DNA from: CAVVZJ01 sp963752755
GTDB taxonomy: Bacteria > Planctomycetota > Planctomycetia > Isosphaerales > Isosphaeraceae
Direction: 5' to 3'
DNA length: 64,000 bases
NCBI GenBank assembly: GCA_963752755.1
Contig: CAVVZJ010000010.1
Span: 248,001-312,000 of the forward strand
Shown: positions 12,569 through 21,486 of the stretch, piece after piece
Layout of the letters: every line of letters starts with the position of its first letter
How positions within the stretch are numbered: position 1 is the first letter of the stretch
Notes under the pieces: model-generated
The model's input: the letters and a program-made list of their open reading frames with translations, nothing else
Told to the model about the DNA's origin: nothing
Database searches by the model: none
Translations under genes and position numbers: made by a program

Positions 12569-13866
12569 GCCAGCAAGTCCATGATGGGCCGCGCCGCCGG
12601 GTCGGCGAGCTGGATCGGTCGGCCGTTCGCCTCGAAGCCGAAGCTCGGGTCAACGCCCACGGCGCGGAGGTAGGTATGGAAGAGATGGCCCGCGCTCACC
12701 TGGGCGTCGGCCACCTCGGTCCCCTTGTCGTTCGTCTTGCCGAAGGCCAGGCCGTGCTTCAGGCCGCAGCCGGCCAGGGCAACCGACCAGCACTTGTCCC
12801 AGTGGTCCCGGCCGTACAGATAATTGATGTTCGGCGTCCGGCCGAACTCGGACATGACGACGACCAGCGTGTGCTCCAGCAAACCCCGCGCGGCCATGTC
12901 GCCGATCAGGTTCGAAAACCCCTGATCGAACTCGCCGACCTGCTCCAGGTGGAAGCTGAAGTTCTCGTTGTGCGTGTCGTAGTTCGAGTGCGAGACCTGC
13001 ACGAACGTGACCCCGGCCTCCAGCAGGCGGCGGGCGAGCAGGCAATGGCGGCCGAAGTCGTGGGAGCCGTAGCGTTCCTGATCCTTCGCGGGTTCCTTGG
13101 TCACGTCGAAGACCTCGCGGCGTTCCATGAGCTGGCGGGCCTGGTCATACGTCGTGGTGTAAGCCTCCGTCTCGGCCGTCCGGCGACGCTCGGCGAAGCG
13201 GTCGTTGAGCTGGCAGCGGAAGGCGTTGCGAGCGAGGTCGGCGGCCTGGCTGACGGAGCCGGGAAGCGTCGGTGTTCGCGGGGGCCGAGCCGTTGCCGAG
13301 GTAGAGGGCGCCGTACTTCGGCCCGAGGAAGGCCGCCTCGCTGCCGCCGACGCGGCCGCCGCCGGGCGTGATGTGGATGTAGCCGGGCAGGGGATCGTCG
13401 TCGGACCCGAGCAGCTTCGCCATCACCGACCCGAGGTGCGGATAGTCCAGGCCCGGCGACTGCGCCCGGCCGGTGTGCATCAGGTAGTGGCCCCGCCCGT
13501 GGTCGTTCTCGTCTCCGCGCTGGTGTTCAGGCCACGGACCAGGGCCAGGTGGTGCATCAAGGTCGCCGTGCGCGGCAACAGTTCGGAAATGCGGACGCCG
13601 GGCACCGACGTCTCGATGTCGCGGAACGGTCCGCCCGTCTCGGTGTGCGGCTTCGGGTCCCACGTCTCAAGCTGGCTGGCGCCCCCGGCGAGCCAGATGA
13701 CGAGCACCTGCTTCTGCTTCGCCTGGAGCTGCGCCGCCACCGAGGGCCGCGTGAACGCCCCCAGGCCAAACCCCGACGCCAGCCCCATCCCCGCCGCCAC
13801 GCCGCCGAGGAACCGCCGTCGCGAGATCTCATGGTCCGCCGTGCGGCAAGCGTAGTTGCACCTCAT
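12565..13866 (-). pseudogene. DUF1501 family Tat-exported protein, frameshifted
   Basis: A DUF1501 protein in three frames. From ATG 13866 the first part reads EISRRRFLGGVAAGMGLASG (Tat signal), then VLVIWLAGGASQLETWDPKP and LMHHLALVRGLNTSAETR. Near 13500 it shifts to a frame containing HYLMHTGRAQSPGLDYPHLG and SEAAFLGPKYGALYLGNGSA. Near 13265 it shifts again to the frame that holds RYGSHDFGRHCLLARRLLEA, HSNYDTHNENFSFH and VVVMSEFGRTPNINYLYGRD. The total is about 433 residues, normal for this subtype. It sits between the DUF1549/1553 gene (113 bp upstream) and the WD40 gene, which it overlaps by 4 bp. Role unknown; possibly intact in the organism if the indels are errors. Confidence 0.84.
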
Positions 13867-13979
13867 CGCTGGTCCTCCCGTTTGGCCGGATTGATCGAGG
13901 GAAGATCGATGGCCGATGGTCAAAGGTCGATCGGACTCGATGCGATCATCGACCATCAATCATTGACCATGATCCTCAC

Positions 13980-15697
13980 TCAATGATTGAACCGGAATTC
14001 CGCCGATGCCAGCAGCGCCCAGGCCAGCTCCTGCACCGCCTTCGACCTTCTCGGCCTCGCCCCGCTGCTCCAGGTAGTTCGCGACCTCCGCCCGCTCCTC
14101 AGCCGTCGGCCGACGGGTCAGGACGGCGAGGTAAAGCTCCTCGGCCAGCGCCGACGGATCGCTCAAGGCCGTCAGCCGACCGGTCAGGTTCGGTGCCGGA
14201 GGGAGCCAGCCAGCTTTGAATCGGCTGTCCGTTGGCGAGGAAGAGCGCCTGGTGGACCGTCGCCTGCCCGTCCACCTGCGGCTGGCCCGGGAGCGCCGCC
14301 GAACTGGCTGATGAACGGGTTCATGTTCCCCTTGAGACGCTCGAAGACGAGCGCTTCGAGCCGCTCCCGTCCGAAGCTCCCGACGCTCCTCGTCCAGTTG
14401 TGTCAAGGTCGCGAACTTCGGGTCGAGCTCCGAAGAGCTCGCGCTCTGCCCGCGATCGGTGACGCCGCGACGATCCCCGTCGCCTGCATCACGCTCCAGG
14501 CCATCTGCTCCGGCGAGAGCGGCTTCAACGCCCCCACCGCGAACTGCTCCGGTGCCAGCATCTCCTCGCTCGCCCCCGGCGGCGGCTCGCTCGAACGCTG
14601 GTAGGTCCGCGTCCTCGCCAGCTCTCGCAGGAATGCTTTCACGTCATAGCCCATCGCCACGAACTCGTTCGCCAGCAAGTCCAGCAGCTCCGGATGCGAC
14701 GGCGGGTTCGTCTCCGAATGCATATCGAGCGGCTGAACGAGTCCCCGACCCATCATCAAGGCCCAGAGCCGGTTGACGATGTTCCGGCTGAACTCCGGCA
14801 CCTCCGGCGAGGCCAGCCGGTCGGGAAGCAATTCGCGACGGCTATGCCTCGGGATCGCGCGAACCTTGTCGGCCGGATACACCCAGTATTCCTCGCCCTT
14901 GGCGACGCTCGGCTCGGGGATCTCCGGGCCATCGAGCACGCGAGGGCCGGTCTTGTGCGTGATCTTCTTCTTGAAGACCGAGGTGAACGTCACGTCGCCG
15001 TCGGCCTTCTCGCTGAGCGTCTTCAGGCCGGCTCGCCTCCTGCACCACGCTGCTCCGGCTGTAGAAGGCGAAGAGGCCGTAGTAGTGGGCCTGCTTGTAG
15101 TCGTCGATCAACGGGTGGTCGTGGCACTGCGCGCACTGGAAGTCTCGACCCGAGGAAGATCCGGCCGACATCGCGGACCATCAGGTTCGGCTCGCAATCG
15201 CGGTCGAGCGCAAACTTGGCCGCCGCCCGGTTCGTTCAAGTCGGACCCATCGGCCGCCAGGATCTCGCGGACAAGCCGGTCATACGGCTTGTTCTCCGCG
15301 AACGATCTCCGGAGGTACTCCTCCCACTCCGCCGACGGCACCCCCTGGTCCGGCCGACGCTCCATCAGCATCACGTCGAAGACGATCTGCATCCGACGCG
15401 CGTATTCCGGGCGGTCCATCAGCCGATCGATCAGTCGCTCACGCTTGTACGGCGACGGATCATCGAGGAAGGCCCGCGCCTCGTCGGCCGTCGGGATCAA
15501 GCCGGTCAGGTCGAGGCAGGCTCGTCGGAGGAACTCGCCGTCGGTCGCCGGCGCCGCCAAGGGGACCGTCGGCCGCTTCCTCGATCAACCGGTCGATTCG
15601 CTCGTGCAAGGGCGGCTCTGCCCCGATCGCCACAACCCGCCACCAGCAGCCACGTCGCCAGGCCGACGAGTCCTTGTCGTCCGCATCCCTGATCCAT
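13980..15697 (-). pseudogene. DUF1549/DUF1553 protein, multiply frameshifted
   Basis: First gene of the second minus-strand cluster. Start at ATG 15697 gives a lipoprotein- or signal-like N-terminus (LVGLATWLLVAGC). Shifts near 15635 and 15560 lead into DUF1549 (GEFLRRACLDLTGLIPTADE, RMQIVFDVMLMERRPDQGV, FAENKPYDRLVREILAADG). Further shifts follow near 15220 and 15140, the latter just before a QCAQCHDHPLIDDYKQAHYY haem-like motif, and again near 15030. DUF1553 then appears as FSRNIVNRLWALMMGRGLVQ and SPEQMAWSVMQATGIV. After shifts near 14450 and 14215 the protein ends in a typical ALLASAEFRFNH at 13980, one more shift near 14020. This is the most fragmented gene in the window, so either local sequence quality is worst here or the gene is truly decaying. 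Confidence 0.78.
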
Positions 15698-15900
15698 CGC
15701 TCACCTCCTGCCCTTGCGGAGGTCCAGGCCCCCATGCCCCGAGATCGTGCGGGAACCAACGATTAACCGTTGTTAAACATAGCCCGCCTCCACCCGTCTG
15801 GCAACACAATTCCGAAGTCATCTGGCCATCGCGTTCTTGAAATCCAGAAGCCGTCATGTTCACAGCCCGCTGGCTCCCGCTGTTCTCCAGAAATAACTTG
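15698..15900. other. Intergenic region upstream of the DUF1549 gene
   Basis: First part of a 656-bp gene-free stretch between a minus-strand and a plus-strand gene. It must contain the promoter of the minus-strand DUF1549/1553 cluster. No convincing hexamers or coding potential were seen; the rest of the stretch is taken up by a dispersed repeat. Confidence 0.4.
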
Positions 15901-16228
15901 AGAAAAGGCGATAATTCCTTCCCCAGATCCGGAAGATACGGCTGGTCGCTCATGGTCCGTACTCACCCGACAAGGACGGGAACCACCATGCTCGCCGGGA
16001 AACCCTGGAGGAATCACGAGTCGGTTCGTGCGCCTTCAGGCTTTTCTTCCGTTGCGGCTGCGCCCTGACGAGAGACCTCCCGCCTGACCGATGTGCGGAA
16101 CGAACCCACAACAGCAATCACCGTCCCCGGCGCCGAACGAACTTCAAGATGGGTAATATTGACCCGCAAATCCTTTATGATTTTGGAGCTTACGTTTTTC
16201 CACCTGGCAACGTAAAGCGCGTCCCCGG
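15901..16228 (+). repeat. Composite intergenic repeat, copy A
   Basis: Three short blocks here recur elsewhere in the window in the same order. Block 1 (about 15901-15940) contains GAAAAGGCGATAATTCC and GATCCGGAAGATAC. Block 2 (16131-16160) contains CGCCGAACGAACTTCAAGAT followed by GGGTAATATT. Block 3 (16200-16228) contains CCACCTGGCAACGTAAAGCG followed by CGTCCCC. The sequence between the blocks is not conserved. No reading frame is kept between copies, so this is non-coding. The copy ends about 125 bp before the start of the oxidoreductase gene. Function unknown. Confidence 0.6.
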
Positions 16229-16353
16229 GCCGACTCAGGGGAATCCCTGAGCCATCCGAGGCGTGTCGTAGAGGCGTCCCCACCCGGGTCTTGAGTCGCG
16301 GCCCGCGCGGCCGTAGCATCGAGCGATCGACATCCTGATCCGAGGACACTGTG

Positions 16354-17655
16354 ATGGCGAACTCCCTGCGACGTCGCGACTTCCTCCGACACGTCGGCGT
16401 GGCCGGTTCGGCGGCCACCGTCGGGCTCTGGACCCGCCGCTTGCCGGGTGCGGTCCGCTCGCCGAACGAGAAGTTGAACATCGGCATCATCGGCACCTCC
16501 CGCCGCGGCGCGGCCAATATCGCTGGCGTCGAGGGCGAGAACCTTGTCGCCCTCTGCGACATCGACGACCGCCTGCTCGGCACCACGCACGAGAAGTTTC
16601 CGAAAGCCAAAACTTACAATGACTTCCGCAAACTCCTCGATCAGTCCGATCTGGACGCCGTGGTCATCAGCACGCCGGACCATATCCATGTCACGGCGGC
16701 CGTGATGGCGATGCGGCGGGGCAAGCACGTCTATTGCGAGAAGCCCCTCGGTCACGACGTCGCCGAGGTCCGCCTCGCGACGACGACCGCCGCCAAGCAG
16801 AAAGTGGCAACGCAGCTCGGAACGCAGATCCACGCCGGTGAGAACTACCGCCGCGTCGTCGAGTTGATCCGCGCCGGGGCGGTCGGGCCGGTTCGCGAGG
16901 TCCACGTCTGGGTCGGCCGGTCCTGGGGCGATGGCGACCGTCCCGCCGAGACGCCGCCCGTGCCCGATTATCTTCACTGGAACCTCTGGCTCGGCCCGGC
17001 CCCCGAACGCCCCTACCACCCGACCTATCAGCCCGCCAAGTGGCGGAGCTGGTGGGACTTCGGCAACGGCACCCTCGGCGACATGGGCTGTCACTACATG
17101 GACCTCGCCTTCTGGGCGCTCGACCTCGACCGGCCAGCGACCGTCGCCGCCGAGGGCTCGCCGTCCGTGGCCCGTGCCGAGACGGCCGCCGACTGGCTGA
17201 TCGTCCGCTACGCCTATCCCGCCCGCGGCGATCGCCCGGCCGTCAATCTGACCTGGTACGACGGCGGTCAGCGGCCCGACCTCATGCGCCAGGCCGGCAT
17301 GCCCCGCTGGGGCGACGGTGTGCTCTTCGTCGGCGACGACGGCCTCTTGCTGGCCGACTACACCAAGCACCGACTTCTCCCCGAGGAGAAGTTCCGCGAC
17401 TCTCAGCGTCCCGATCCCAGCATTCCGCCGTCAATCGGCCACCATGCCGAGTGGATCGAGGCGTGCAAGACCGGCCGCCCGACTTCCTGCCACTTCGGCT
17501 ACTCCGGCCCCTTGACCGAGGCGGTCTTGCTAGGCAACGTCGCCTACCGGGTCGGCCGTAAGCTGGAATGGGACGCGGCGAACCTGACGGTTCGCGGCTG
17601 TCCCGAGGCCGACCGCTTCCTCCGCCGCGAGCCCCGGCACGGCTGGGAAGTCTGA
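16354..17655 (+). CDS. Gfo/Idh/MocA family oxidoreductase, Tat-exported
   Basis: A protein of 433 residues. The N-terminus is a Tat signal (NSLRRRDFLRHVGVAGSAAT). A Rossmann NAD(P)-binding domain follows (KLNIGIIGTSRRGAANIAGV, LVALCDIDDRLLG, DLDAVVISTPDHIHVTAAVM), with the family motif GKHVYCEKPLGHDVAEVR; the lysine of EKP is the usual catalytic residue. The C-terminal domain contains WWDFGNGTLGDMGCHYMDLA, typical of planctomycete and Bacteroidetes exported members that act on sugars or sugar derivatives. The substrate is not predictable. I chose ATG 16354; a GTG lies one codon earlier. The gene is intact, stands alone and follows repeat copy A. Confidence 0.92.
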   Translation: MANSLRRRDFLRHVGVAGSAATVGLWTRRLPGAVRSPNEKLNIGIIGTSRRGAANIAGVEGENLVALCDIDDRLLGTTHEKFPKAKTYNDFRKLLDQSDLDAVVISTPDHIHVTAAVMAMRRGKHVYCEKPLGHDVAEVRLATTTAAKQKVATQLGTQIHAGENYRRVVELIRAGAVGPVREVHVWVGRSWGDGDRPAETPPVPDYLHWNLWLGPAPERPYHPTYQPAKWRSWWDFGNGTLGDMGCHYMDLAFWALDLDRPATVAAEGSPSVARAETAADWLIVRYAYPARGDRPAVNLTWYDGGQRPDLMRQAGMPRWGDGVLFVGDDGLLLADYTKHRLLPEEKFRDSQRPDPSIPPSIGHHAEWIEACKTGRPTSCHFGYSGPLTEAVLLGNVAYRVGRKLEWDAANLTVRGCPEADRFLRREPRHGWEV

Positions 17656-17794
17656 TCCTCAAATCCCCCGAACGGTTATTCTTGCCGGAGAGAGTCGTCA
17701 CGACTCGCAAGTTTGAAGGCCACGACTTCGGGCGTTTCGGTCTGACCCGCTTTCACGACGATCGCTTTCCCTTCGGGTGTCGAGAACGGCCTCC

Positions 17795-18496
17795 ATGCTC
17801 TACAGCTTCCAGCTCGAACCGGAGGAGATCCTCGGCGTTGCCCGCGGCGCGTCGCTGGAGGAGATCCGCACGGCCTTCCGCGAGAAGGCCAAGAAGTATC
17901 ACCCGGATGCCCAGGGCGACCCCTGGGCGTTCCGGATCATCCAGCGGGCTCATGAGTTGCTCGTCACGGCCCGCGTGGCCAGTCGCGTCTCGGAAGAGTC
18001 GGTGGTCCGCCCGGCGACGTCTGATCCCCGGATGGTCATCAGGCCGCCCGATCCGGGTGAGGAGCAGGTCCGCACCGGCGTCCGCGACGACGTGGACAAC
18101 CCTGCCCACCTGGTGGACGTCGATCTGATGCTTCTGCGATTTGCCATGGAAGACCCGGTCGAGTTTTTCCTCCTCGCGCCCGAGGACCGCAATCTCAGTT
18201 GCAACCTCAGCCTCATCTGGCCGAGCCGCCGTGTGAGCCCTTCCTACGACGGTCCCCCGCAGCCCGCCCCCTACCTGAAAACGCTGCACCAGGTCTTCGC
18301 AAGCCTGACGAAGAAGAGCCGTCCACTCGGTTCCCGCGATCACGCCGAGGACGGTCGGTTCATGGGCTGGCTCAGCTACCCCACCGCGGCGAAGACTTCC
18401 GAGGCGTTTCAGAATCTCCGCCTTCTGCTGCGCGAGAAGGGCTTCGGAGTCGATCAGAGGACCCGCGAGCTACTCGTGCCGAGAGAACAGACCTGA
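17795..18496 (+). CDS. J-domain protein
   Basis: A protein of 233 residues. The first 65 residues form a DnaJ-type J-domain (EEILGVARGASLEEIRTAFR, EKAKKYHPDAQGDPWAFRII) with the HPD motif that stimulates the ATPase of an Hsp70 partner. The remainder (about residues 70-233) lacks the Gly/Phe-rich region, zinc fingers and C-terminal substrate-binding domain of DnaJ, and I do not recognise it. It is therefore a class III (J-domain only) co-chaperone. The ATG at 17795 places the J-domain at once; a GTG at 17777 is the alternative. It lies 139 bp after the oxidoreductase gene, so co-transcription is possible but not evident. Confidence 0.82.
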   Translation: MLYSFQLEPEEILGVARGASLEEIRTAFREKAKKYHPDAQGDPWAFRIIQRAHELLVTARVASRVSEESVVRPATSDPRMVIRPPDPGEEQVRTGVRDDVDNPAHLVDVDLMLLRFAMEDPVEFFLLAPEDRNLSCNLSLIWPSRRVSPSYDGPPQPAPYLKTLHQVFASLTKKSRPLGSRDHAEDGRFMGWLSYPTAAKTSEAFQNLRLLLREKGFGVDQRTRELLVPREQT

Positions 18497-18608
18497 ACGC
18501 GTTCGCTCCAGCTGATCCGATCGACCGCGAATCTCAAGGGGAGCGACGTGGCTCACCCGCCTCGACACATCGAGCCTGATTCACTGCCGGGAGCCATTGG
18601 CGTGGGTC

Positions 18609-18974
18609 TCACGGCAGTCGAATCGGGTCCGTCCCCAACGGGCGGCCCGCTCCGACGAGCGAGGGAACGACCGCCGCGGTTGCCGTGCAATGCGGGTCGC
18701 CGGGATCGAGCGATCCGGCCGTTGCCAGGGCCAGTCGCTCGCGGAAGGCATCAAGATCGGTCAGTGCCTGCTCGATCCCCTCGCGTTGCCAGCCCGCGGG
18801 AGATTGTTCGAGGGCCCGGGACAGGTTCTGGGCCAGTTGATTCACCGCCTCGGCGACGTCGCGACCCTCGGCCCAGAGTTCGGGGAAATCGCAATGGTGC
18901 GCATGCCGGGTGGCGACGGAATGAAGGGCACAGTCACCCGAGCAGGCCACGATTCGACCAGGGTTGCTTTTCAT
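18609..18974 (-). CDS. Hypothetical protein
   Basis: About 121 residues from ATG 18974 (KSNPGRIVACSGDCALHSVA). The central part is predicted helical (GRDVAEAVNQLAQNLSRALE, GIEQALTDLDAFRERLALAT). A His/Cys-rich N-terminal stretch (CSGDCALHSVATRHAHHCDF) could bind metal. I recognise no family. It is the third gene of a minus-strand group after a BON-domain gene and csrA, 153 bp downstream of csrA. A start 39 bp further upstream is possible. The strand and composition support a real gene, with moderate certainty. Confidence 0.55.
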   Translation of the reverse strand: MKSNPGRIVACSGDCALHSVATRHAHHCDFPELWAEGRDVAEAVNQLAQNLSRALEQSPAGWQREGIEQALTDLDAFRERLALATAGSLDPGDPHCTATAAVVPSLVGAGRPLGTDPIRLP

Positions 18975-19127
18975 GGAAGGGGCCTCGCTTTCCGAACGGT
19001 TGGGCGGAACCACGATCGTCGCTCCTGGTCGCGTCGCGGCCGGTCGACCAGCCGACGACGTGCGCAGGAGAGGGGGGGTACCTCGGGACCTCGTACTCGG
19101 GCGAGTCGGGGTCGCTGGACGGTCGGG

Positions 19128-19400
19128 TCAACTCCGCGAACGCCCGACCAGCCGGGACAGGGGAGGTTTCGGAACCACTTCCGACTCGCTTTCCAGGACC
19201 GGAACCAGGACTTCCCTCAGATCCTCGACCTCGTGATCGGTCGGCGAGGAGAAGCGTGTCAGCTCCTCGCGGATCACCCGAACTTCGCCCGGCGCCTCGA
19301 TGCCCAGACGCACCTGGTTGCCTCGGATGCCCAGGACCGTGATGCGGATGTTGTCGCCGATGAGGATGCGCTCGTTCAACCTGCGGCTGAGAACTAACAT
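19128..19400 (-). CDS. csrA: Carbon storage regulator CsrA
   Basis: A protein of 90 residues that matches CsrA from its first residue: MLVLSRRLNERILIGDNIRI, then VLGIRGNQVRLGIEAPGEVR and VIREEL. CsrA is a small dimeric RNA-binding protein that recognises GGA motifs in 5' leaders and controls translation and stability of mRNAs for central metabolism, motility and biofilm formation. The N-terminal strand (LSRR) and the VIREEL strand with its RNA-contacting arginine are present. The C-terminal extension after about residue 55 is longer than in Escherichia coli CsrA (61 residues) and not conserved. It lies 91 bp downstream of a BON-domain gene on the same strand. Confidence 0.95.
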   Translation of the reverse strand: MLVLSRRLNERILIGDNIRITVLGIRGNQVRLGIEAPGEVRVIREELTRFSSPTDHEVEDLREVLVPVLESESEVVPKPPLSRLVGRSRS

Positions 19401-19491
19401 GGTCTCTGACTCCCTTCAAAGGTGTGACTGTCGGCCGAGCTACGACCGCGTGGCGAACGCCCACCAGGGTGGCTCACGCGGGGCGATCGCG

Positions 19492-19836
19492 TCAGCCTTC
19501 CAACGGGGAAGGTCCGGCGATCACCTGGATCTGGTTCACGATGTCGTCCACGCCTTCAAGATCGACAACGACAGCCTGGGCCACCTGCTTGAGGTAGTAC
19601 GAGGGGAGAGAACCACGCAGGTGCAACGATCCATCCCGCACCCAGCACGTCACATCGCGGAGTGCCAGGTATCCGCTGCCGTGCAGCCGGGTCAAGGCTT
19701 CGTGCTCGACGGGTCGAGCTGGAGCCGTCGGCTCGGTCGGGCCACGGAGGGAATCGAGGATCGGTTTGGAAAGTGGTCTGGCCATCGTCTGCCGACTCCG
19801 GGGCGCCCGTTGATGGCGAGCCATCTTGGGGACCAC
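19492..19836 (-). CDS. BON-domain protein
   Basis: About 114 residues. The C-terminal 65 residues resemble a BON domain (YLALRDVTCWVRDGSLHLRG, SYYLKQVAQAVVVDLEGVDD, then IVNQIQVI), the alpha/beta fold associated with envelope or membrane binding. No signal peptide is visible, so it may be cytoplasmic. The start is uncertain: ATGs at 19836, 19824 and 19785 are all in frame and only the last 80 residues look conserved. It is the first gene of the minus-strand group with csrA. Two other BON-type genes lie at 41462-41692 and 43468-44926. Confidence 0.7.
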   Translation of the reverse strand: MVPKMARHQRAPRSRQTMARPLSKPILDSLRGPTEPTAPARPVEHEALTRLHGSGYLALRDVTCWVRDGSLHLRGSLPSYYLKQVAQAVVVDLEGVDDIVNQIQVIAGPSPLEG

Positions 19837-20164
19837 GAGCGCGGCAGCCGTTACCGCAGGAGTTCAAGACCGGAATCGCGCAGATCCCGGTGTCCGGTCA
19901 TCGGACGGAGGGAGGATCAAAGACAAAACCCCACCATTGTCAGCGGAATGCTGCAAGGTGGGGCCATCTTAGCCACCATTCGATTACCCTTCATGAGCAA
20001 TCGACGAACGCACTGTATCGGACAATTCCAGATCCTGCAAGAGCCTTTTTTTGGAATTCCGCGCCCCGACTCGGCTCGAAGGTGGATCACGAGGAAGTGA
20101 CATTCCGGCGGGTCCGGTCGGGGAAGATTCCGACAGACGACTTCCCTTGGCCGATCGCATCGCC
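19837..20164. other. Intergenic region before the signalling operon
   Basis: About 330 bp between the minus-strand BON gene and the leader of the plus-strand kinase operon. It contains A/T-richer patches, such as the run of seven T near 20046, but no coding potential and no convincing promoter for the BON-csrA group that I can define. Confidence 0.4.
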
Positions 20165-20170
20165 TAGAAT
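20165..20170 (+). promoter_or_regulatory. Possible -10 element of the signalling operon
   Basis: TAGAAT matches five of six positions of the sigma-70 -10 consensus. The -35 region is weak. Transcription from here would start near 20177 and read through the terminator hairpin at 20227-20266 before the kinase gene. Confidence 0.35.
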
Positions 20171-20226
20171 TCTCAACGAGCTGGAGATGGATGGCTCGTG
20201 ACGGGTTGTCCAGACGGGTTAAGGTT

Positions 20227-20266
20227 GCCCACGCCACCGCAGGATTTGCGGTGCGTGGGCTTTTTT
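20227..20266 (+). terminator. Intrinsic terminator in the leader of the kinase operon
   Basis: A strong hairpin: GCCCACGCCACCGC (20227-20240), loop AGGATTT, then GCGGTGCGTGGGC (20248-20260) with one bulged base, followed at once by six T. This is a textbook Rho-independent terminator. No plus-strand gene ends upstream, so it either ends a short leader or small RNA, or serves as an attenuator for the kinase gene that starts 42 bp downstream. Confidence 0.8.
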
Positions 20267-20307
20267 ATTGGACCCTCGGTTCCCGAATGGTTGAGGGTAG
20301 ACCTCCG

Positions 20308-21486
20308 ATGAGCGGTCCTTCATTGTTCGAGCGGTATCACGAGCTTCAGCGCTACGTCGGCTGGACTGACGACGATGCCCACCGCGTGGCCAACTGCGCG
20401 TCGCTGGTCGAGCCGGAGATCCCGGCTCTCATTGACGATTTCTACCGCGAGATCGAGAGCCACCCAGACACGCTCAAGGTCATCACCGGCGGCCCCACCC
20501 AGATCGAACGCCTCAAGGGGACGCTCCGAACCTGGGTCGCCGAGTTGTTCGCCGGCCGATACGACGAGGACTACGCCGAGCGCCGCTGGCGCGTCGGCTG
20601 GCGGCACGTCGAGATCGGCCTGGCGCAGGTCTATACCAACGTGGCGATGTCGCGACTCCGCACGGGGCTGACCCGCGCGATCCAGCAGCGCTGGTCGGGC
20701 GAGCCCGAGGAGCTCTGGTCCACCGTCCGCTCCCTCAATCGGCTCCTTGATCTCGACCTGGCCATCATCGAGGACGCCTACCAGACCGAGCTGGGCAACC
20801 GCCTCCAGCGGACCGAGCGGCTCGCCACCCTCGGCCAGATCGCCGGCGGCGTCGCCCACGAGTTGCGCAATCCCTTGAACGTGGTCCGGACCTCGGTGTA
20901 CTACCTCCTGCATGCCCGCAACGCCACCCCCGAGAAGACCCGCGAGCACCTGATGCGGATCGAGCGCCACGTCGATGTCGCCGACGGCGTCATCACGGCC
21001 CTCTCGAACTTCGCCAAGATGCCCAATCCGCAACTGAACGCGATGCCCCTCGAACCGATCCTCCGCGAGGCCCTGGAGATCAATCCGCCGTGCCCCGGTG
21101 TCGAGGTCGTGCTGGAGGTCCACGCCGGTCAGCCCGCGATTTTGGGAGACCCGGATCAGCTCCGGATCGTCTTCGGCAACCTGATCCGCAACGCCTGCGA
21201 CGCGATGTCTCAGGGCGGTCGACTCGCAATCACCAGCGAGGCCAACGACGGCGAGGTGGCCGTCAGCGTCTCCGACACGGGCGTCGGCATCCCGGGCGAG
21301 CAACTCGCGCGGATCCACGAGCCGCTCTTCTCGACGAAGGCCCGCGGCCTGGGCCTGGGCCTGGCGATCGTCCGCTCGATCCTCGAACGCAGCCAGGCCA
21401 GGCTCCGCGTCGCCAGCGAGCCGGGACGCGGCAGCACGTTTACCGTGGTCCTGCCCGGCGCCCCCCAGAACGGAGCCAATCCATGA
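20308..21486 (+). CDS. Globin-coupled sensor histidine kinase
   Basis: A protein of 392 residues. Residues 5-160 resemble the protoglobin/globin-coupled sensor domain: LFERYHELQRYVGWTDDDAH, IPALIDDFYREIESHP and RWRVGWRHVEIGLAQVYTNV, with His100 in the position of the proximal haem ligand. A short coiled coil leads to a HisKA domain (ERLATLGQIAGGVAHELRNP, phosphoacceptor His184) and an HATPase_c domain with N-box (GNLIRNACDAMSQGG), G1 (VSDTGVGIP) and G2 (GLGLGLAIV). It probably senses oxygen or another diatomic gas through haem, but the ligand is inference. I chose ATG 20308; ATG 20287 is in frame. Its stop overlaps the next start by 4 bp (ATGA). Confidence 0.9.
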   Translation: MSGPSLFERYHELQRYVGWTDDDAHRVANCASLVEPEIPALIDDFYREIESHPDTLKVITGGPTQIERLKGTLRTWVAELFAGRYDEDYAERRWRVGWRHVEIGLAQVYTNVAMSRLRTGLTRAIQQRWSGEPEELWSTVRSLNRLLDLDLAIIEDAYQTELGNRLQRTERLATLGQIAGGVAHELRNPLNVVRTSVYYLLHARNATPEKTREHLMRIERHVDVADGVITALSNFAKMPNPQLNAMPLEPILREALEINPPCPGVEVVLEVHAGQPAILGDPDQLRIVFGNLIRNACDAMSQGGRLAITSEANDGEVAVSVSDTGVGIPGEQLARIHEPLFSTKARGLGLGLAIVRSILERSQARLRVASEPGRGSTFTVVLPGAPQNGANP

